From Crateriforma spongiae (GTDB taxonomy: Bacteria > Planctomycetota > Planctomycetia > Pirellulales > Pirellulaceae): a stretch of 64,000 bases of DNA. The notes beneath the pieces are model-generated. The model saw only the letters and a list, made by a program, of their open reading frames with translations. It had not been told where the DNA came from and did not search any database. Shown in pieces: positions 36,301-44,783 of this stretch (position 1 is the first letter of the stretch; every line of letters begins with the position of its first letter). The position numbers were made by a program, and so were the translations under genes. The stretch spans positions 1 through 64,000 of the forward strand of contig NZ_JAAXMS010000009.1 in NCBI RefSeq assembly GCF_012290005.1, given 5' to 3'.

Positions 36301-37488
36301 ATGGACCAAGTCCCCAAAGTCGCCTTGCTGATCGAAACCGCACGCGGTTACGGACGGCAGATGCTGCGTGGCATCGTCAAATACGCGCGACTGCATGGGC
36401 CTTGGGGGTTCTACGTCACGCCCGGCGACTTTGAACAAGCCGTCCCCAAGATGCGCCAGTGGGGCGGTACCGGCATCATTGCTCGGATCGCCACGCGACG
36501 AATCGCTGATGCGATCTTCGAATCAAAACTGCCGACGATCGCATTGGATCTGACGGAAGAACAGCTGCGCCCCGACCATCCGCTGTCACAGTTAAGCGAG
36601 GTTGCATCCGATTCGGCCAGCGCCGCGCGAATGGCGGCCACCCATTTGATGCAGCGTGGGTTTCGTCAGTTTGCGTTTGTCGGGATCGCCGATCGCGTCT
36701 GGAGCGACCGCCGTGAAACGGCTTTTGTTCAGGCGATCAAAGCCGCCGGTTTTGACGTCACGGTCTACCAGTCGCCACGGCAAGCGGCGGCCCGTCGATG
36801 GGAACGCGAACACCCGCGGCTGATTCGCTGGTTGGAAGGTTTGCCCAAACCGATCGGCGTGATGACGTGCAACGACGATCGGGGCCGTGAAGTCTTGGAG
36901 GCCTGTCAGTCGGCGGGCATTCGCGTTCCGGAGGAGTTGGCGGTCGTCGGCGTGGACAACGACGAACTGATCTGCGAATTGGCCGACCCGCCGTTGTCCA
37001 GCGTGGCGTTGAACGCCGAAGGTGTGGGTTATCGCGCGGCACAGTTGCTGGATCGAATGATGCGGCGTCGTTGGCGAAAACCACGTCGCTTGGTGGCAGA
37101 GCCTTTGCATGTGGTGACCCGGCGATCCAGCGACATCATTTCGCTGGATGATGCGGAAGTGGCGATGGCGTTGCGTTACATCCACGATCACGCGATCGAT
37201 CCCATCCAGGTCGAAAACGTCGTCAGGCACGTTGATTTGTCACGACGCAATCTAGAAATCCGATTCCAGGATTCGGTGGGACGCACCATGCATCAAGAAC
37301 TGCAGCGGGTGCGGCTGGAAAGGGCCAAACAGTTCTTGACCGAAACCAACATCGCCATCCCTGAGGTGGCCGAAGCGGTGGGGTACCGCACCGCGTCCTA
37401 CTTCATCCAGGTGTTTCGGGCGTCCTGTGGCATGACGCCTGCACAGTACCGCCGCAGCTTGCGTGAGGGACCGTCGCAGAAGGCGTGA
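36301..37488 (+). CDS. XylR-like AraC-family transcriptional regulator
   Basis: A 395-residue regulator. The N-terminal two-thirds is a LacI/periplasmic-binding-like sensor domain (VALLIETARGYGRQMLRGIV at the start, then GVMTCNDDRGREVLEACQSA and VPEELAVVGVDNDELICELA). The last ~100 residues form an AraC double helix-turn-helix with VARHVDLSRRNLEIRF-like and VAEAVGYRTASYFIQVFRAS blocks. This arrangement is that of E. coli XylR. Divergent to araBDA, it most likely senses L-arabinose or a related sugar and activates the operon. The ATG at 36301 follows GAAGG; a TTG at 36295 is an alternative. Confidence 0.93.
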   Translation: MDQVPKVALLIETARGYGRQMLRGIVKYARLHGPWGFYVTPGDFEQAVPKMRQWGGTGIIARIATRRIADAIFESKLPTIALDLTEEQLRPDHPLSQLSEVASDSASAARMAATHLMQRGFRQFAFVGIADRVWSDRRETAFVQAIKAAGFDVTVYQSPRQAAARRWEREHPRLIRWLEGLPKPIGVMTCNDDRGREVLEACQSAGIRVPEELAVVGVDNDELICELADPPLSSVALNAEGVGYRAAQLLDRMMRRRWRKPRRLVAEPLHVVTRRSSDIISLDDAEVAMALRYIHDHAIDPIQVENVVRHVDLSRRNLEIRFQDSVGRTMHQELQRVRLERAKQFLTETNIAIPEVAEAVGYRTASYFIQVFRASCGMTPAQYRRSLREGPSQKA

Positions 37489-37646
37489 GGGCGTTTGAAT
37501 TGCCGTTGGCGACGACGACGGCGGACGGCGAACCCGAATCCACATTCACGGGTCCCACCGGGGTGTCAAAGCGCTAACATGTCGGCGGCGCGACCGGCGA
37601 AAGTTTCGCCCCCAACACTTGAACCACTAGCCCAACCAGGAACCTT

Positions 37647-38867
37647 TTGTCCACCAGCACGATTGCACCGGCGGTTCGCATCAGCCCGTGGGCGCCCCTG
37701 CGCATTCGGTTGTTTCGTGCGTTTTGGTTCGCGTCGATCGCATCCAACTTGGGGACATGGATTCACGAAGTCGGGGCAGGGTGGCTGATGACGCACTTGG
37801 CCCCCGAACCTCAAATGGTCGCCGCGGTCCGAACGGCGATGTCGTTGCCGATCGTCTTCTTGGCGTTTCCCGCCGGTGCGCTGGCCGACCGAATCGACCG
37901 CCGACGATTGTTGTTGGTGACCCAGATCAGTTTGCTGTTGATCGCCACGACGTTGTCGATGTTGACCGCAGCGGATCTGATTTCGGCCTGGGGATTGTTG
38001 GCGCTGACGTTCCTGATCGGGCTGGGCATGGTGTTGCACATTCCGACCTGGCAAGCGTCGGTCCCCGAACTGGTACCACGCAACCAATTGTCGCGTGCGG
38101 TCGCGTTGGGAAGCATCAGTTTTAACTTGGCCCGGGCCGTCGGTCCGGCGGTGGGCGGATTACTGATCGCCAGCCTGGGCGTTTGGATCGCGTTTGCCAT
38201 GAATGCCGCTTCATTTGCCGGCGTGATCGTCGTGCTGTTGCTTTGGCAACGTCGCGGGACCGAGTCGTCGCGTGGCCAGTCGTTTGCATTGTCGGTGCGG
38301 CACGGCATTCGATACATCATGCGCAAAGTGCGAATGCGAAACGTCCTGGCAAGCGTCTTCCTGTTCGTCTTACCGGCCAGCGTGATGTGGTCGCTTTTGC
38401 CGCTGGTGGTCAGTCAGCAATTGGGCTGGGATGCCGGCGGGTTCGGCATGCTGTACGGGCTGATTGGCGCCGGTGCAGTGGCCGCCGCGGGCGTACTGCC
38501 GCGAATCGATCATCGCTTGGGACGTGACAAGACCGTTGCCGTTGCGATGATCGGGTTTGCGTTGGGTTTGTGGTGTCTTTCGCAGGCCCATTCGGTGACC
38601 ACGGTGGTCCCGGTGATGCTGTTGTTGGGCAGTTGTTGGATGATGACGCTGACGTCGCTGAACACCACGGCACAGATCACCTTGCCGCAACGGATGCGGG
38701 CCCGAGGAATGGGCAGCTACCTGACGATATTGGCCCTGTCGATGACGCTGGGTTCCATTCTGTGGGGCTTCGTCGCTGAACAGACGGACGTCGCGTTTGC
38801 ACTCCGCACCGCGGCGGCGCTGATGATCGTCACTGCGGCGGCCGGATTGCGATTCCGGTTGGACTGA
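37647..38867 (+). CDS. MFS transporter (EntS/MdtG-like exporter)
   Basis: A 406-residue protein with about 12 hydrophobic segments. It opens LFRAFWFASIASNLGTWIHE, typical of the EntS-type MFS exporters, with AGALADRIDRRRLLLVTQIS as the loop 2-3 motif and TWQASVPELVPRNQLSRAVA after helix 4. Substrate unknown; export of a small molecule is likely from the subfamily. It begins with TTG, about six bases after AGGAA, and no in-frame ATG precedes helix 1. A perfect hairpin terminator follows, shared with the convergent amt gene. Confidence 0.9.
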   Translation: MSTSTIAPAVRISPWAPLRIRLFRAFWFASIASNLGTWIHEVGAGWLMTHLAPEPQMVAAVRTAMSLPIVFLAFPAGALADRIDRRRLLLVTQISLLLIATTLSMLTAADLISAWGLLALTFLIGLGMVLHIPTWQASVPELVPRNQLSRAVALGSISFNLARAVGPAVGGLLIASLGVWIAFAMNAASFAGVIVVLLLWQRRGTESSRGQSFALSVRHGIRYIMRKVRMRNVLASVFLFVLPASVMWSLLPLVVSQQLGWDAGGFGMLYGLIGAGAVAAAGVLPRIDHRLGRDKTVAVAMIGFALGLWCLSQAHSVTTVVPVMLLLGSCWMMTLTSLNTTAQITLPQRMRARGMGSYLTILALSMTLGSILWGFVAEQTDVAFALRTAAALMIVTAAAGLRFRLD

Positions 38868-38930
38868 CCGCCGCGTGTCATCATGCCATGCGGCAGGTCG
38901 AAGGTGCCAACGGCCTGGTCCCAAATGCAA

Positions 38931-38965
38931 CGACGCCGAACGAAACCAACCTTCGTTCGGCGTCG
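38931..38965. terminator. Bidirectional terminator hairpin between MFS gene and amt
   Basis: Perfect 14-bp arms CGACGCCGAACGAA (38931-38944) and TTCGTTCGGCGTCG (38952-38965) around a 7-base loop, exactly between the stops of two convergent genes. A modest T-containing tail follows on each strand. Stem strength and position support a shared terminator. Confidence 0.8.
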
Positions 38966-39022
38966 CTGTTTGCAACGGGTGTTCGGCGCCCCCGACTTCA
39001 CGCGAGGGCGTCGTCACACGAT

Positions 39023-40498
39023 CTAGGCGAACGTGTAGCCTTCTTCACCGTGGTCGATGATGTCCAAGCCGCGTTGTTCGCTTTCGGCCGACACACGCAA
39101 TCCGATGACCGCATCGATCAGCTTCAGCAGAATCAAACTGCCGACACCGGCAAAGACAAACGTGATCAGCACGGCCACGATTTGGCCGATCAACAACGTG
39201 AAGTCACCGCCGGATTCGATCAGGCCGATCGCTTCACCCTCGGCCACGTCCCAGCAAGCACGACTGGCAAAGACGCCCGTCAACACGGCACCCAACGTTC
39301 CGCCGACACCGTGCACTCCGAAAGCGTCCAACGCATCGTCATAGCCGATCATGTGCTTCAGCTTGGAACAGGCCCAGTAGCAGACCAATCCGGCACAGGC
39401 TCCCATGATCAACGCCGGCATGGGCTGAACAAAGCCGGCCGCGGGTGTGATGCAGACCAATCCCGCAACGGCGCCACTGCTGGCACCCAGCACGGTCGGC
39501 TTGCCCAGAACCGACCATTCGGCGACGGCCCACGCGACGGCACCGGCGGCGGCCGAAAAGTGAGTGACGGCAAAAGCACTGCTGGTCAATTCATCGGACA
39601 ACAGTTCGCTGCCCGCGTTGAAGCCGAACCATCCGAACCACAGCATCGCCGCGCCCAGGGCGGTGTAGGTCAGGTTGTGTGGTTGCAGCGGTTCGCGGGG
39701 ATAACCCATCCGCGGTCCGATCAACATTGCGGCCACCAATGCACTGACACCGCTGGAAATGTGAACGACCGTCCCGCCGGCAAAGTCCAACGCGCCACCG
39801 GCGATCCCCACGTCCGAACCGAACGCCAAAATGCCACCGTCCCAAACCCAGTGGCAAAGCGGACAATAGATCAACAGCCCCCACAAAATCGAGTACACCA
39901 CCATCGCACCGAACTTCATCCGTTCGGCGAACGCACCACAAATCAGTGCCGGCGTGATGATGAAGAACATGCCTTGAAAAAGCATGTGGGTCAGCAACGG
40001 CAACTCCGGCGAAAACATCGGCGTTTCCGGTGCACCGGTCTCGGGGTTCCAGAAACGCTGGACGCCGTTCATGAAAACGTGATCCAGGTTTCCGATCCAT
40101 GCACCATCGCCGCCGAACGCCAGCGAATAGCCGACCAGTGCCCACAGCACGGTCATCATGCCCATCAGAAAAATGCACTGCATGATCACGCTTAGCACGT
40201 TTTTGCGACGGACCAATCCGCCGTAGAACATCGCCAGCCCGGGGGCGGTCATGAACAGGACCAGCGCGCAACTGGTCAACATCCACGCGTTGTGACCGGC
40301 CAATGCGGCGGATTCGACTTGGGCCTGCAAGTCCTCCAGATCCACTGCGGTTTCGGCCGCTGCGGCTTCCGGCGTTTCGTCCGACTCGGCGGCCTGGGCC
40401 GCAGCTTCCTGGGCGACGGCATGCCGCACCGGCAGGCCCGCCAAACTGAGCGACCCGACAAAAATGATCCCCAACAGGACCCTGACTAGCTGATTCAT
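39023..40498 (-). CDS. amt: Ammonium transporter
   Basis: A 491-residue Amt/MEP channel. A signal peptide (1-30, ending HAVAQ) precedes an acidic spacer, then the channel core from NAWMLTSCALVLFMTAPGLA and FYGGLVRRKNVLS. Later blocks are GGTVVHISSGVSALVAAMLI with the first pore His, and DDALDAFGVHGVGGTLGAVL with the second. The C-terminal tail is short. Commonly amt is followed by a PII gene (glnK); here the next gene in that direction is the convergent MFS gene, so PII control, if any, comes from elsewhere. The ATG at 40498 begins the signal peptide. Confidence 0.96.
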   Translation of the reverse strand: MNQLVRVLLGIIFVGSLSLAGLPVRHAVAQEAAAQAAESDETPEAAAAETAVDLEDLQAQVESAALAGHNAWMLTSCALVLFMTAPGLAMFYGGLVRRKNVLSVIMQCIFLMGMMTVLWALVGYSLAFGGDGAWIGNLDHVFMNGVQRFWNPETGAPETPMFSPELPLLTHMLFQGMFFIITPALICGAFAERMKFGAMVVYSILWGLLIYCPLCHWVWDGGILAFGSDVGIAGGALDFAGGTVVHISSGVSALVAAMLIGPRMGYPREPLQPHNLTYTALGAAMLWFGWFGFNAGSELLSDELTSSAFAVTHFSAAAGAVAWAVAEWSVLGKPTVLGASSGAVAGLVCITPAAGFVQPMPALIMGACAGLVCYWACSKLKHMIGYDDALDAFGVHGVGGTLGAVLTGVFASRACWDVAEGEAIGLIESGGDFTLLIGQIVAVLITFVFAGVGSLILLKLIDAVIGLRVSAESEQRGLDIIDHGEEGYTFA

Positions 40499-40910
40499 TC
40501 CAACACGCCTTGTGGTTACCAATTCGACCCCTCATTCGGCCCGTCTCAGCCCTCGGTCGCCGATGGCACTCGCGGGTCCTCAGGGAACCGCCCAAGCTGC
40601 CATCGCTCCGCAGGACTGCCGCCACGACAGACACCCGGCGTCGAAGTTTCGAAGTTGCATTGCGGGCCAAGATACTGGTTGAACGTCGACTCGTGTACGG
40701 TGCGAGAAACGAAGCGCCATGGTCCGAGTCATCGGACAGGGTCGATTGGATCGAATCACCGCTGCGCTCATTGGATCGAACCACAGCCGTGCCGGCTCGC
40801 CTCGCCCGAATTTCGCGTGCCCTCGGGACAGCGGATACACTGACGACTTCCCGCCCGCCTCCGATGGCTTTCGCCCTCCCAAATCTCTCCGCTGAGGTAA
40901 CTTTCCCGCC
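40499..40910. other. Divergent intergenic region between amt and a sulfatase
   Basis: About 410 bases with no gene recognised. It must carry both promoters. A sigma-54-like string near 40655-40669 (minus) was considered and fails the GG-N10-GC spacing. The sulfatase ATG is preceded by TCTCCGCTGAGGTAACTTTC, with GAGG as a possible ribosome binding site. Confidence 0.5.
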
Positions 40911-42440
40911 ATGAACGCTTCCATTTTCGCCCGTCCCCGATTCGGAATTGTCCGGCCGGTTTGTCTGGCCGCCTGGATTTTGACCTGCACGTTTGTCGCA
41001 GCCCGACCATCGACCGCGGCTGATGCCCCGACCAACGTGGTGGTGATCTTTATCGACGACATGGGCTATGGCGACATCGGACCATTCGGTGCCACCGATT
41101 ACCCGACCCCGAACCTAGATCGGATGGCCGCCGAGGGTCGCCGCTTCACCGATTTCGTCGTTTCATCGGCGGTCTGTTCGGCATCGCGTTCGGCCATCAT
41201 GACCGGATGCCTGCACCGTCGGATCGGCATTGCCGGGGCACTCGGGCCGGCTTCAAAGATCGGCATCAACGCCGACGAAGTCACGTTGGCCGAAATCTGC
41301 AAGTCGCAAGGCTACGACACCGCCTGTTTCGGGAAATGGCATTTGGGACATCACCACAAGTTCCTGCCGGTCCGGCACGGATTCGACGAATACTTTGGAA
41401 TCCCCTACAGCAACGACATGTGGCCGCTGCACCCCGCCGTCTTTGAAAAGCGAAAGAAGAATCCCAACGCCAAAAGCAACTGGCCACCACTGCCGCTGCT
41501 GGAGGGTACCGCCGAATCGGGCGTGCGAGTCGTCAACGCCGACGTCCAGCCGGCCGATCAAGAAACATTCACCCAAGCCTTCACGCAACGTGCCGTCGAA
41601 TTCATCCGGCGCGAACGCGACAACGGTTTCTTTGTGTACCTGCCACACCCGATGGTGCACGTGCCGTTGTATGTTTCCGACGACTTCAAAGGCAAAAGCG
41701 GGGCCGGCCTGTTCGGCGACGTGGTGATGGAAGTCGACTGGTCGGTCGGCCAGATCATGGAAGCCGTTGAATCCATCGGCCAGACCGAAAACACGCTGAT
41801 TGTGTTCACGTCCGACAACGGCCCCTGGTTGTCCTATGGCGATCACGCCGGCACGGCCGGCCCGCTGCGTGAGGGCAAGGGCACGATGTGGGAAGGCGGC
41901 TATCGCGAACCCACCGTGATGCGGATGCCCGGCACGATCCCCGGTGGCACCACGTGCGAACAATTGGCCGCCACCGTCGACTTGTTGCCCACCGTGGCCG
42001 CGATGATCGGTGCCGAATTGCCTGCCCACAAGATCGACGGCAAAGACATCCGGGGATTGATGACGGGCACCAGCGATCAGTCACCGCACCAGTATTACCC
42101 GTGCTATTACAAGGGCGGCGAACTGCAAGCGATCCGCAACGAACGATTCAAGTTGGTGTTCCCCCACAACTATCGCACGATGGCGGGAAAACCCGGCGGA
42201 ACCGGCGGTTTCCCGAACGCCTATTCGTCGCGCAAAAGCGGACTGGAACTGTACGACTTGGATTCCGATGTCGGCGAAACCAACAACGTGATCGAAGACC
42301 ATCCCGATGTCGTCGCCCAGTTGCAGCAGGCCGCCCAGACCGTTCGCGATGACCTTGGCGACAAACTGACCGGTCACAAGGGCAGCGGGATTCGGCCGGC
42401 CGGTCGCATGACCGAATCCGACCAGCCGCTGGTCTGGTAA
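40911..42440 (+). CDS. Secreted sulfatase, CxAxR variant
   Basis: A 509-residue arylsulfatase-like enzyme with a signal peptide (about 12-37, ending PSTAAD) and the fold start NVVVIFIDDMGYGDIGPFGA. The maturation motif reads SSAVCSASRSAIMTG: Cys89 in C-x-A-x-R, with Ala91 in place of the usual Pro. Later metal-site blocks are CFGKWHLGHHHKFLP and FTSDNGPWLSYGDHAGTAGP. The C-terminal segment ELYDLDSDVGETNNV is the common sulfatase ending. The Pro-to-Ala change is known in some sulfatase subfamilies and need not abolish maturation. Substrate unknown; it stands alone. Confidence 0.92.
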   Translation: MNASIFARPRFGIVRPVCLAAWILTCTFVAARPSTAADAPTNVVVIFIDDMGYGDIGPFGATDYPTPNLDRMAAEGRRFTDFVVSSAVCSASRSAIMTGCLHRRIGIAGALGPASKIGINADEVTLAEICKSQGYDTACFGKWHLGHHHKFLPVRHGFDEYFGIPYSNDMWPLHPAVFEKRKKNPNAKSNWPPLPLLEGTAESGVRVVNADVQPADQETFTQAFTQRAVEFIRRERDNGFFVYLPHPMVHVPLYVSDDFKGKSGAGLFGDVVMEVDWSVGQIMEAVESIGQTENTLIVFTSDNGPWLSYGDHAGTAGPLREGKGTMWEGGYREPTVMRMPGTIPGGTTCEQLAATVDLLPTVAAMIGAELPAHKIDGKDIRGLMTGTSDQSPHQYYPCYYKGGELQAIRNERFKLVFPHNYRTMAGKPGGTGGFPNAYSSRKSGLELYDLDSDVGETNNVIEDHPDVVAQLQQAAQTVRDDLGDKLTGHKGSGIRPAGRMTESDQPLVW

Positions 42441-42467
42441 CGGTCGATCAGCCGGCCGCGTGGACGG

Positions 42468-43310
42468 CTACAGAATTTCCTGGCGCAAGTTTGTCAGCAG
42501 GTCGATCGCCGCGCCGATTTCGGCCCGCTGACGTTCGGGGTCTTCGGGAATCTCACGTTCGATCGTCAGCGGTCCGTCGTATCCGATTTCCTTCAGCGTG
42601 ATCAAATACTGCCGCACGTCGACATCGCCTTGCCCAAGCGGCACTTCGGCACCAAACGTTTCGCCGGGCTGGTCGCTCCAAGTGCCGTCTTTGCAGTGGA
42701 CACTGCGCACATGGCCGCCGACCTGACGCAACGCATCCAGTGGCTTGCCCGTGCCATAAAGAATCATGTTGGCCGGATCGAAATTGATCTTCAGGTTCTC
42801 ACGTCCCACCTGATCGATGAATGTCAGCAAGCCTTCGGCGGTCTCTTGTCCGGTTTCCAAGTGCAGGTACTGGGCGTTACCCGCACAGTGATCACACAAC
42901 CGACGCGTCACATCAACGATCGCGTCGTAGCCATCGGCGGTGGGTTCATGCGGCACGAACCCCAAGTGCAAAGCGACCGCGTCACAGTTCAGGGCTTTGG
43001 CGAAATCCGCGATCTCTATCATTTCCGCCAAACGGCTTTCGCGGGTTGACGCCGGAACCAGACCGACCGTGCGGCTGACCGTCGGAATGTCGGCATAACT
43101 TTCGCCTTCGAATCCACCGAACACCGCGGTGCACTGCACGTCGATCGATGACAGCTTGTCGGCCAAACGTTTGGCGGCATCGGCATCGCGGTTACCGGGA
43201 TGCGGTGCGTGCAACTGGATCGTCGGCACGCCCAATTGTTCGATCACTTCCCAGGCGACGCCCAGTCCGGCATCCACCGATGCAAATACTCCGATCGGCC
43301 ATTGGGTCAT
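42468..43310 (-). CDS. Sugar phosphate isomerase/epimerase-like TIM-barrel protein
   Basis: A 280-residue protein of the xylose-isomerase-like TIM-barrel superfamily (AP endonuclease family 2). Likely metal ligands are in LHLETGQETAEGL (Glu), INFDPANMILYG (Asp), VRSVHCKDG (His) and LTIEREIPEDPERQ (Glu). Such planctomycetal proteins are usually annotated as sugar phosphate isomerases/epimerases, with substrates unproven. The ATG at 43310 was chosen: GGAAGGA lies nine bases upstream, while ATG at 43319 would be too close to it. It is convergent with the sulfatase gene. Confidence 0.9.
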   Translation of the reverse strand: MTQWPIGVFASVDAGLGVAWEVIEQLGVPTIQLHAPHPGNRDADAAKRLADKLSSIDVQCTAVFGGFEGESYADIPTVSRTVGLVPASTRESRLAEMIEIADFAKALNCDAVALHLGFVPHEPTADGYDAIVDVTRRLCDHCAGNAQYLHLETGQETAEGLLTFIDQVGRENLKINFDPANMILYGTGKPLDALRQVGGHVRSVHCKDGTWSDQPGETFGAEVPLGQGDVDVRQYLITLKEIGYDGPLTIEREIPEDPERQRAEIGAAIDLLTNLRQEIL

Positions 43311-43490
43311 CGATATCATTCCTTCCATCGTGGGTGGGTTTGGAAATGGGTGATTTTGGAAAAGTCACCGGCGGGCAAATTTGTGTTGCCGCCCTTTATG
43401 ACGGCCCGAGCGTCAGCTTGCCACCGTGCTGGTCGCAACGCCCCCGACGAATCGATCGTCACCTTCCAGCCCCGGCGAATCGTTGTGGCA

Positions 43491-43532
43491 AACAAAAAAC
43501 CCTCGCCACGAAATGAATCGTCGCGAGGGTTT
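43491..43532 (-). terminator. Intrinsic terminator after the Cys-Cys repeat protein gene
   Basis: On the minus strand the arms AAACCCTCGCGACGA and TCGTGGCGAGGGTTT (one mismatch, 43497-43511 with 43518-43532) enclose a six-base loop and run into TTTTTTGTTT. It lies about 40 bases after the gene's stop. This is a textbook rho-independent structure. Confidence 0.88.
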
Positions 43533-43568
43533 GCGATGTTTGAATCCGGCAAGCGGAAGCGAAACCGA

Positions 43569-44267
43569 TCAGATGTCGGTGTTGGCATCGGGTTGCGGAG
43601 CGGGCGGTGCATCGCCGGTCACCGCTTCCGCAGCATCGGCGGCGGCATCGCTGGCGCTTTCGACGGCTTCTTCGGCAGCGTCGACGGCTTCTTCGGTGGC
43701 TTCCTCAGCAGCCTCTTCGGCGGCGGGTGCCGGGGGGACTTCGTCAGCGGCAGCTTCTTCGGCCGGTGCTTCTTCGGCAGCGGCTTCTTCGGCCGGTGCT
43801 TCAGCAGCTTCTTCCGACGCGTCTTCGTTGATCACGACGCTGCCGGGGACCAAAGTTTCGCCGGGAGCCAGATCGAAACCTTCCGCGGAAACGGGAGCTT
43901 CAACAACGGTGCCTTCGACGGCAACCGGGGCGGCTTCGACCACAGCGCCGCCACAGCAATCGCTGACGACGGGTGCGGCTTCGACGACGGGAGCGGCGCC
44001 ACAGCAATCGCTAACGACGGGCTCGACGACCGGAGCGGCTTCGCAGCAACTCGGTGCCGGTGCGGGTTCACAGCAAACCGGCTCCGGGGCAGGTTCACAG
44101 CAAACGGGTTCCGGCGCCGGTTCGCAGCAGCTCGGAGCCGGTGCACAGCAGCCGCTCTTCTTGGCCATCAACTTCTTGAACAAACCGAACGCATCGGCGG
44201 AACCGGTAAAGGCGGGCGATGCAGCAATCATGGCTGCCATCGCGATCATCACGTAACTACGACGCAT
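43569..44267 (-). CDS. Small exported protein with Cys-Cys/Pro repeats and acidic Ala/Glu tail
   Basis: A 232-residue protein. Signal peptide about 1-26 (MIAMAAMIAASPAF... ADA). Then seven Cys-Cys pairs at residues 40, 47, 56, 65, 74, 88 and 104, with nine-residue units such as CCEPAPEPV; there are no unpaired single cysteines. The C-terminal half is Ala/Glu/Pro-rich and strongly acidic. Exported, repetitive and potentially disulfide- or metal-linked, it could be a cell-envelope or matrix component, but no family was recognised. The ATG at 44267 follows GGGAG by seven bases. The gene has its own terminator. Confidence 0.85.
   Translation of the reverse strand: MRRSYVMIAMAAMIAASPAFTGSADAFGLFKKLMAKKSGCCAPAPSCCEPAPEPVCCEPAPEPVCCEPAPAPSCCEAAPVVEPVVSDCCGAAPVVEAAPVVSDCCGGAVVEAAPVAVEGTVVEAPVSAEGFDLAPGETLVPGSVVINEDASEEAAEAPAEEAAAEEAPAEEAAADEVPPAPAAEEAAEEATEEAVDAAEEAVESASDAAADAAEAVTGDAPPAPQPDANTDI
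44049..44129. repeat. Three tandem 27-bp units encoding CCEPAPxPx
   Basis: Units of 27 bp encode CCEPAPEPV, CCEPAPEPV and CCEPAPAPS on the minus strand. Synonymous differences between units show they are not a very recent duplication. Flanking, less regular CC units extend the pattern on both sides. Confidence 0.85.
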
Positions 44268-44710
44268 TAACTGTCTCCCAAATTGGATCGGACTTTCTCG
44301 TGGCGAACTCGTGTCGCACGAACGGGGAAATGAGGGCCTGCCTCCTGGACCCGACTTCATTCAGGGCAATGCGAGTGTTTCATCGCGACCCACCATCGTT
44401 GCAACCAGGCAAAACAGGCGAAATGCACAGCTTTTTCGGATTGCGCAATGTTGCCTGTACGATAATGCTGGCGAAGGGAAAGTCAATCGCCGCAAGCCTA
44501 TCGTCAGCCGCCACCATGGGGGGCAATCGCCAAGAACGATCGGCGCGGTGGCGTGGTCCGATCCGCATCACCGGCGGAGGGCCGGCGCACGACCGCCCCC
44601 TGGCCCCCGTTCCGACGACGTCCGCGGCATTGGGAACCCAAGCTAGGTCGACCTGACCCCCGCAAACCGGTAGCTAAAGCGCACCCAGCCGCACTTGTGG
44701 CTTGGCGCAT
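44268..44710. other. Upstream region of the Cys-Cys repeat gene, no gene recognised
   Basis: About 440 bases between the Cys-Cys gene and the terminator of the lipoprotein gene; both are on the minus strand, so the region holds the Cys-Cys gene's promoter and leader. Open frames here show no family features. Confidence 0.5.
44459..44486 (-). promoter_or_regulatory. Candidate promoter for the Cys-Cys repeat gene
   Basis: On the minus strand TTGACT (44486-44481) is followed after 16 bases by TATCGT (44464-44459), a good -35 and a moderate -10. It would give a leader of about 190 bases. Planctomycetal promoters are poorly conserved, so this is tentative. Confidence 0.3.
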
Positions 44711-44749
44711 GAAAAAAGCGGCGTATCAATCAACCGACCGATACGCCGC
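44711..44749 (-). terminator. Intrinsic terminator after the lipoprotein gene
   Basis: Perfect 10-bp arms GCGGCGTATC (44718-44727) and GATACGCCGC (44740-44749) with a 12-base loop. On the minus strand the stem is followed directly by TTTTTTC, and it lies about 35 bases after the gene's stop. Confidence 0.88.
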
Positions 44750-44783
44750 CCAATGTGGTTCTTGATTGCTCCGACAGTCGGGG

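Noticed and set aside
38888-40195. 435-residue open frame on the plus strand opposite amt
   Set aside because: It lies antisense to a clear ammonium transporter and its composition is that of a complementary-strand shadow in high-G+C DNA; no family features.
40655-40669. Sigma-54-type promoter upstream of amt (minus strand)
   Set aside because: TGGCCC...TGCAA is present, but the distance between the GG and GC elements is two bases too short.
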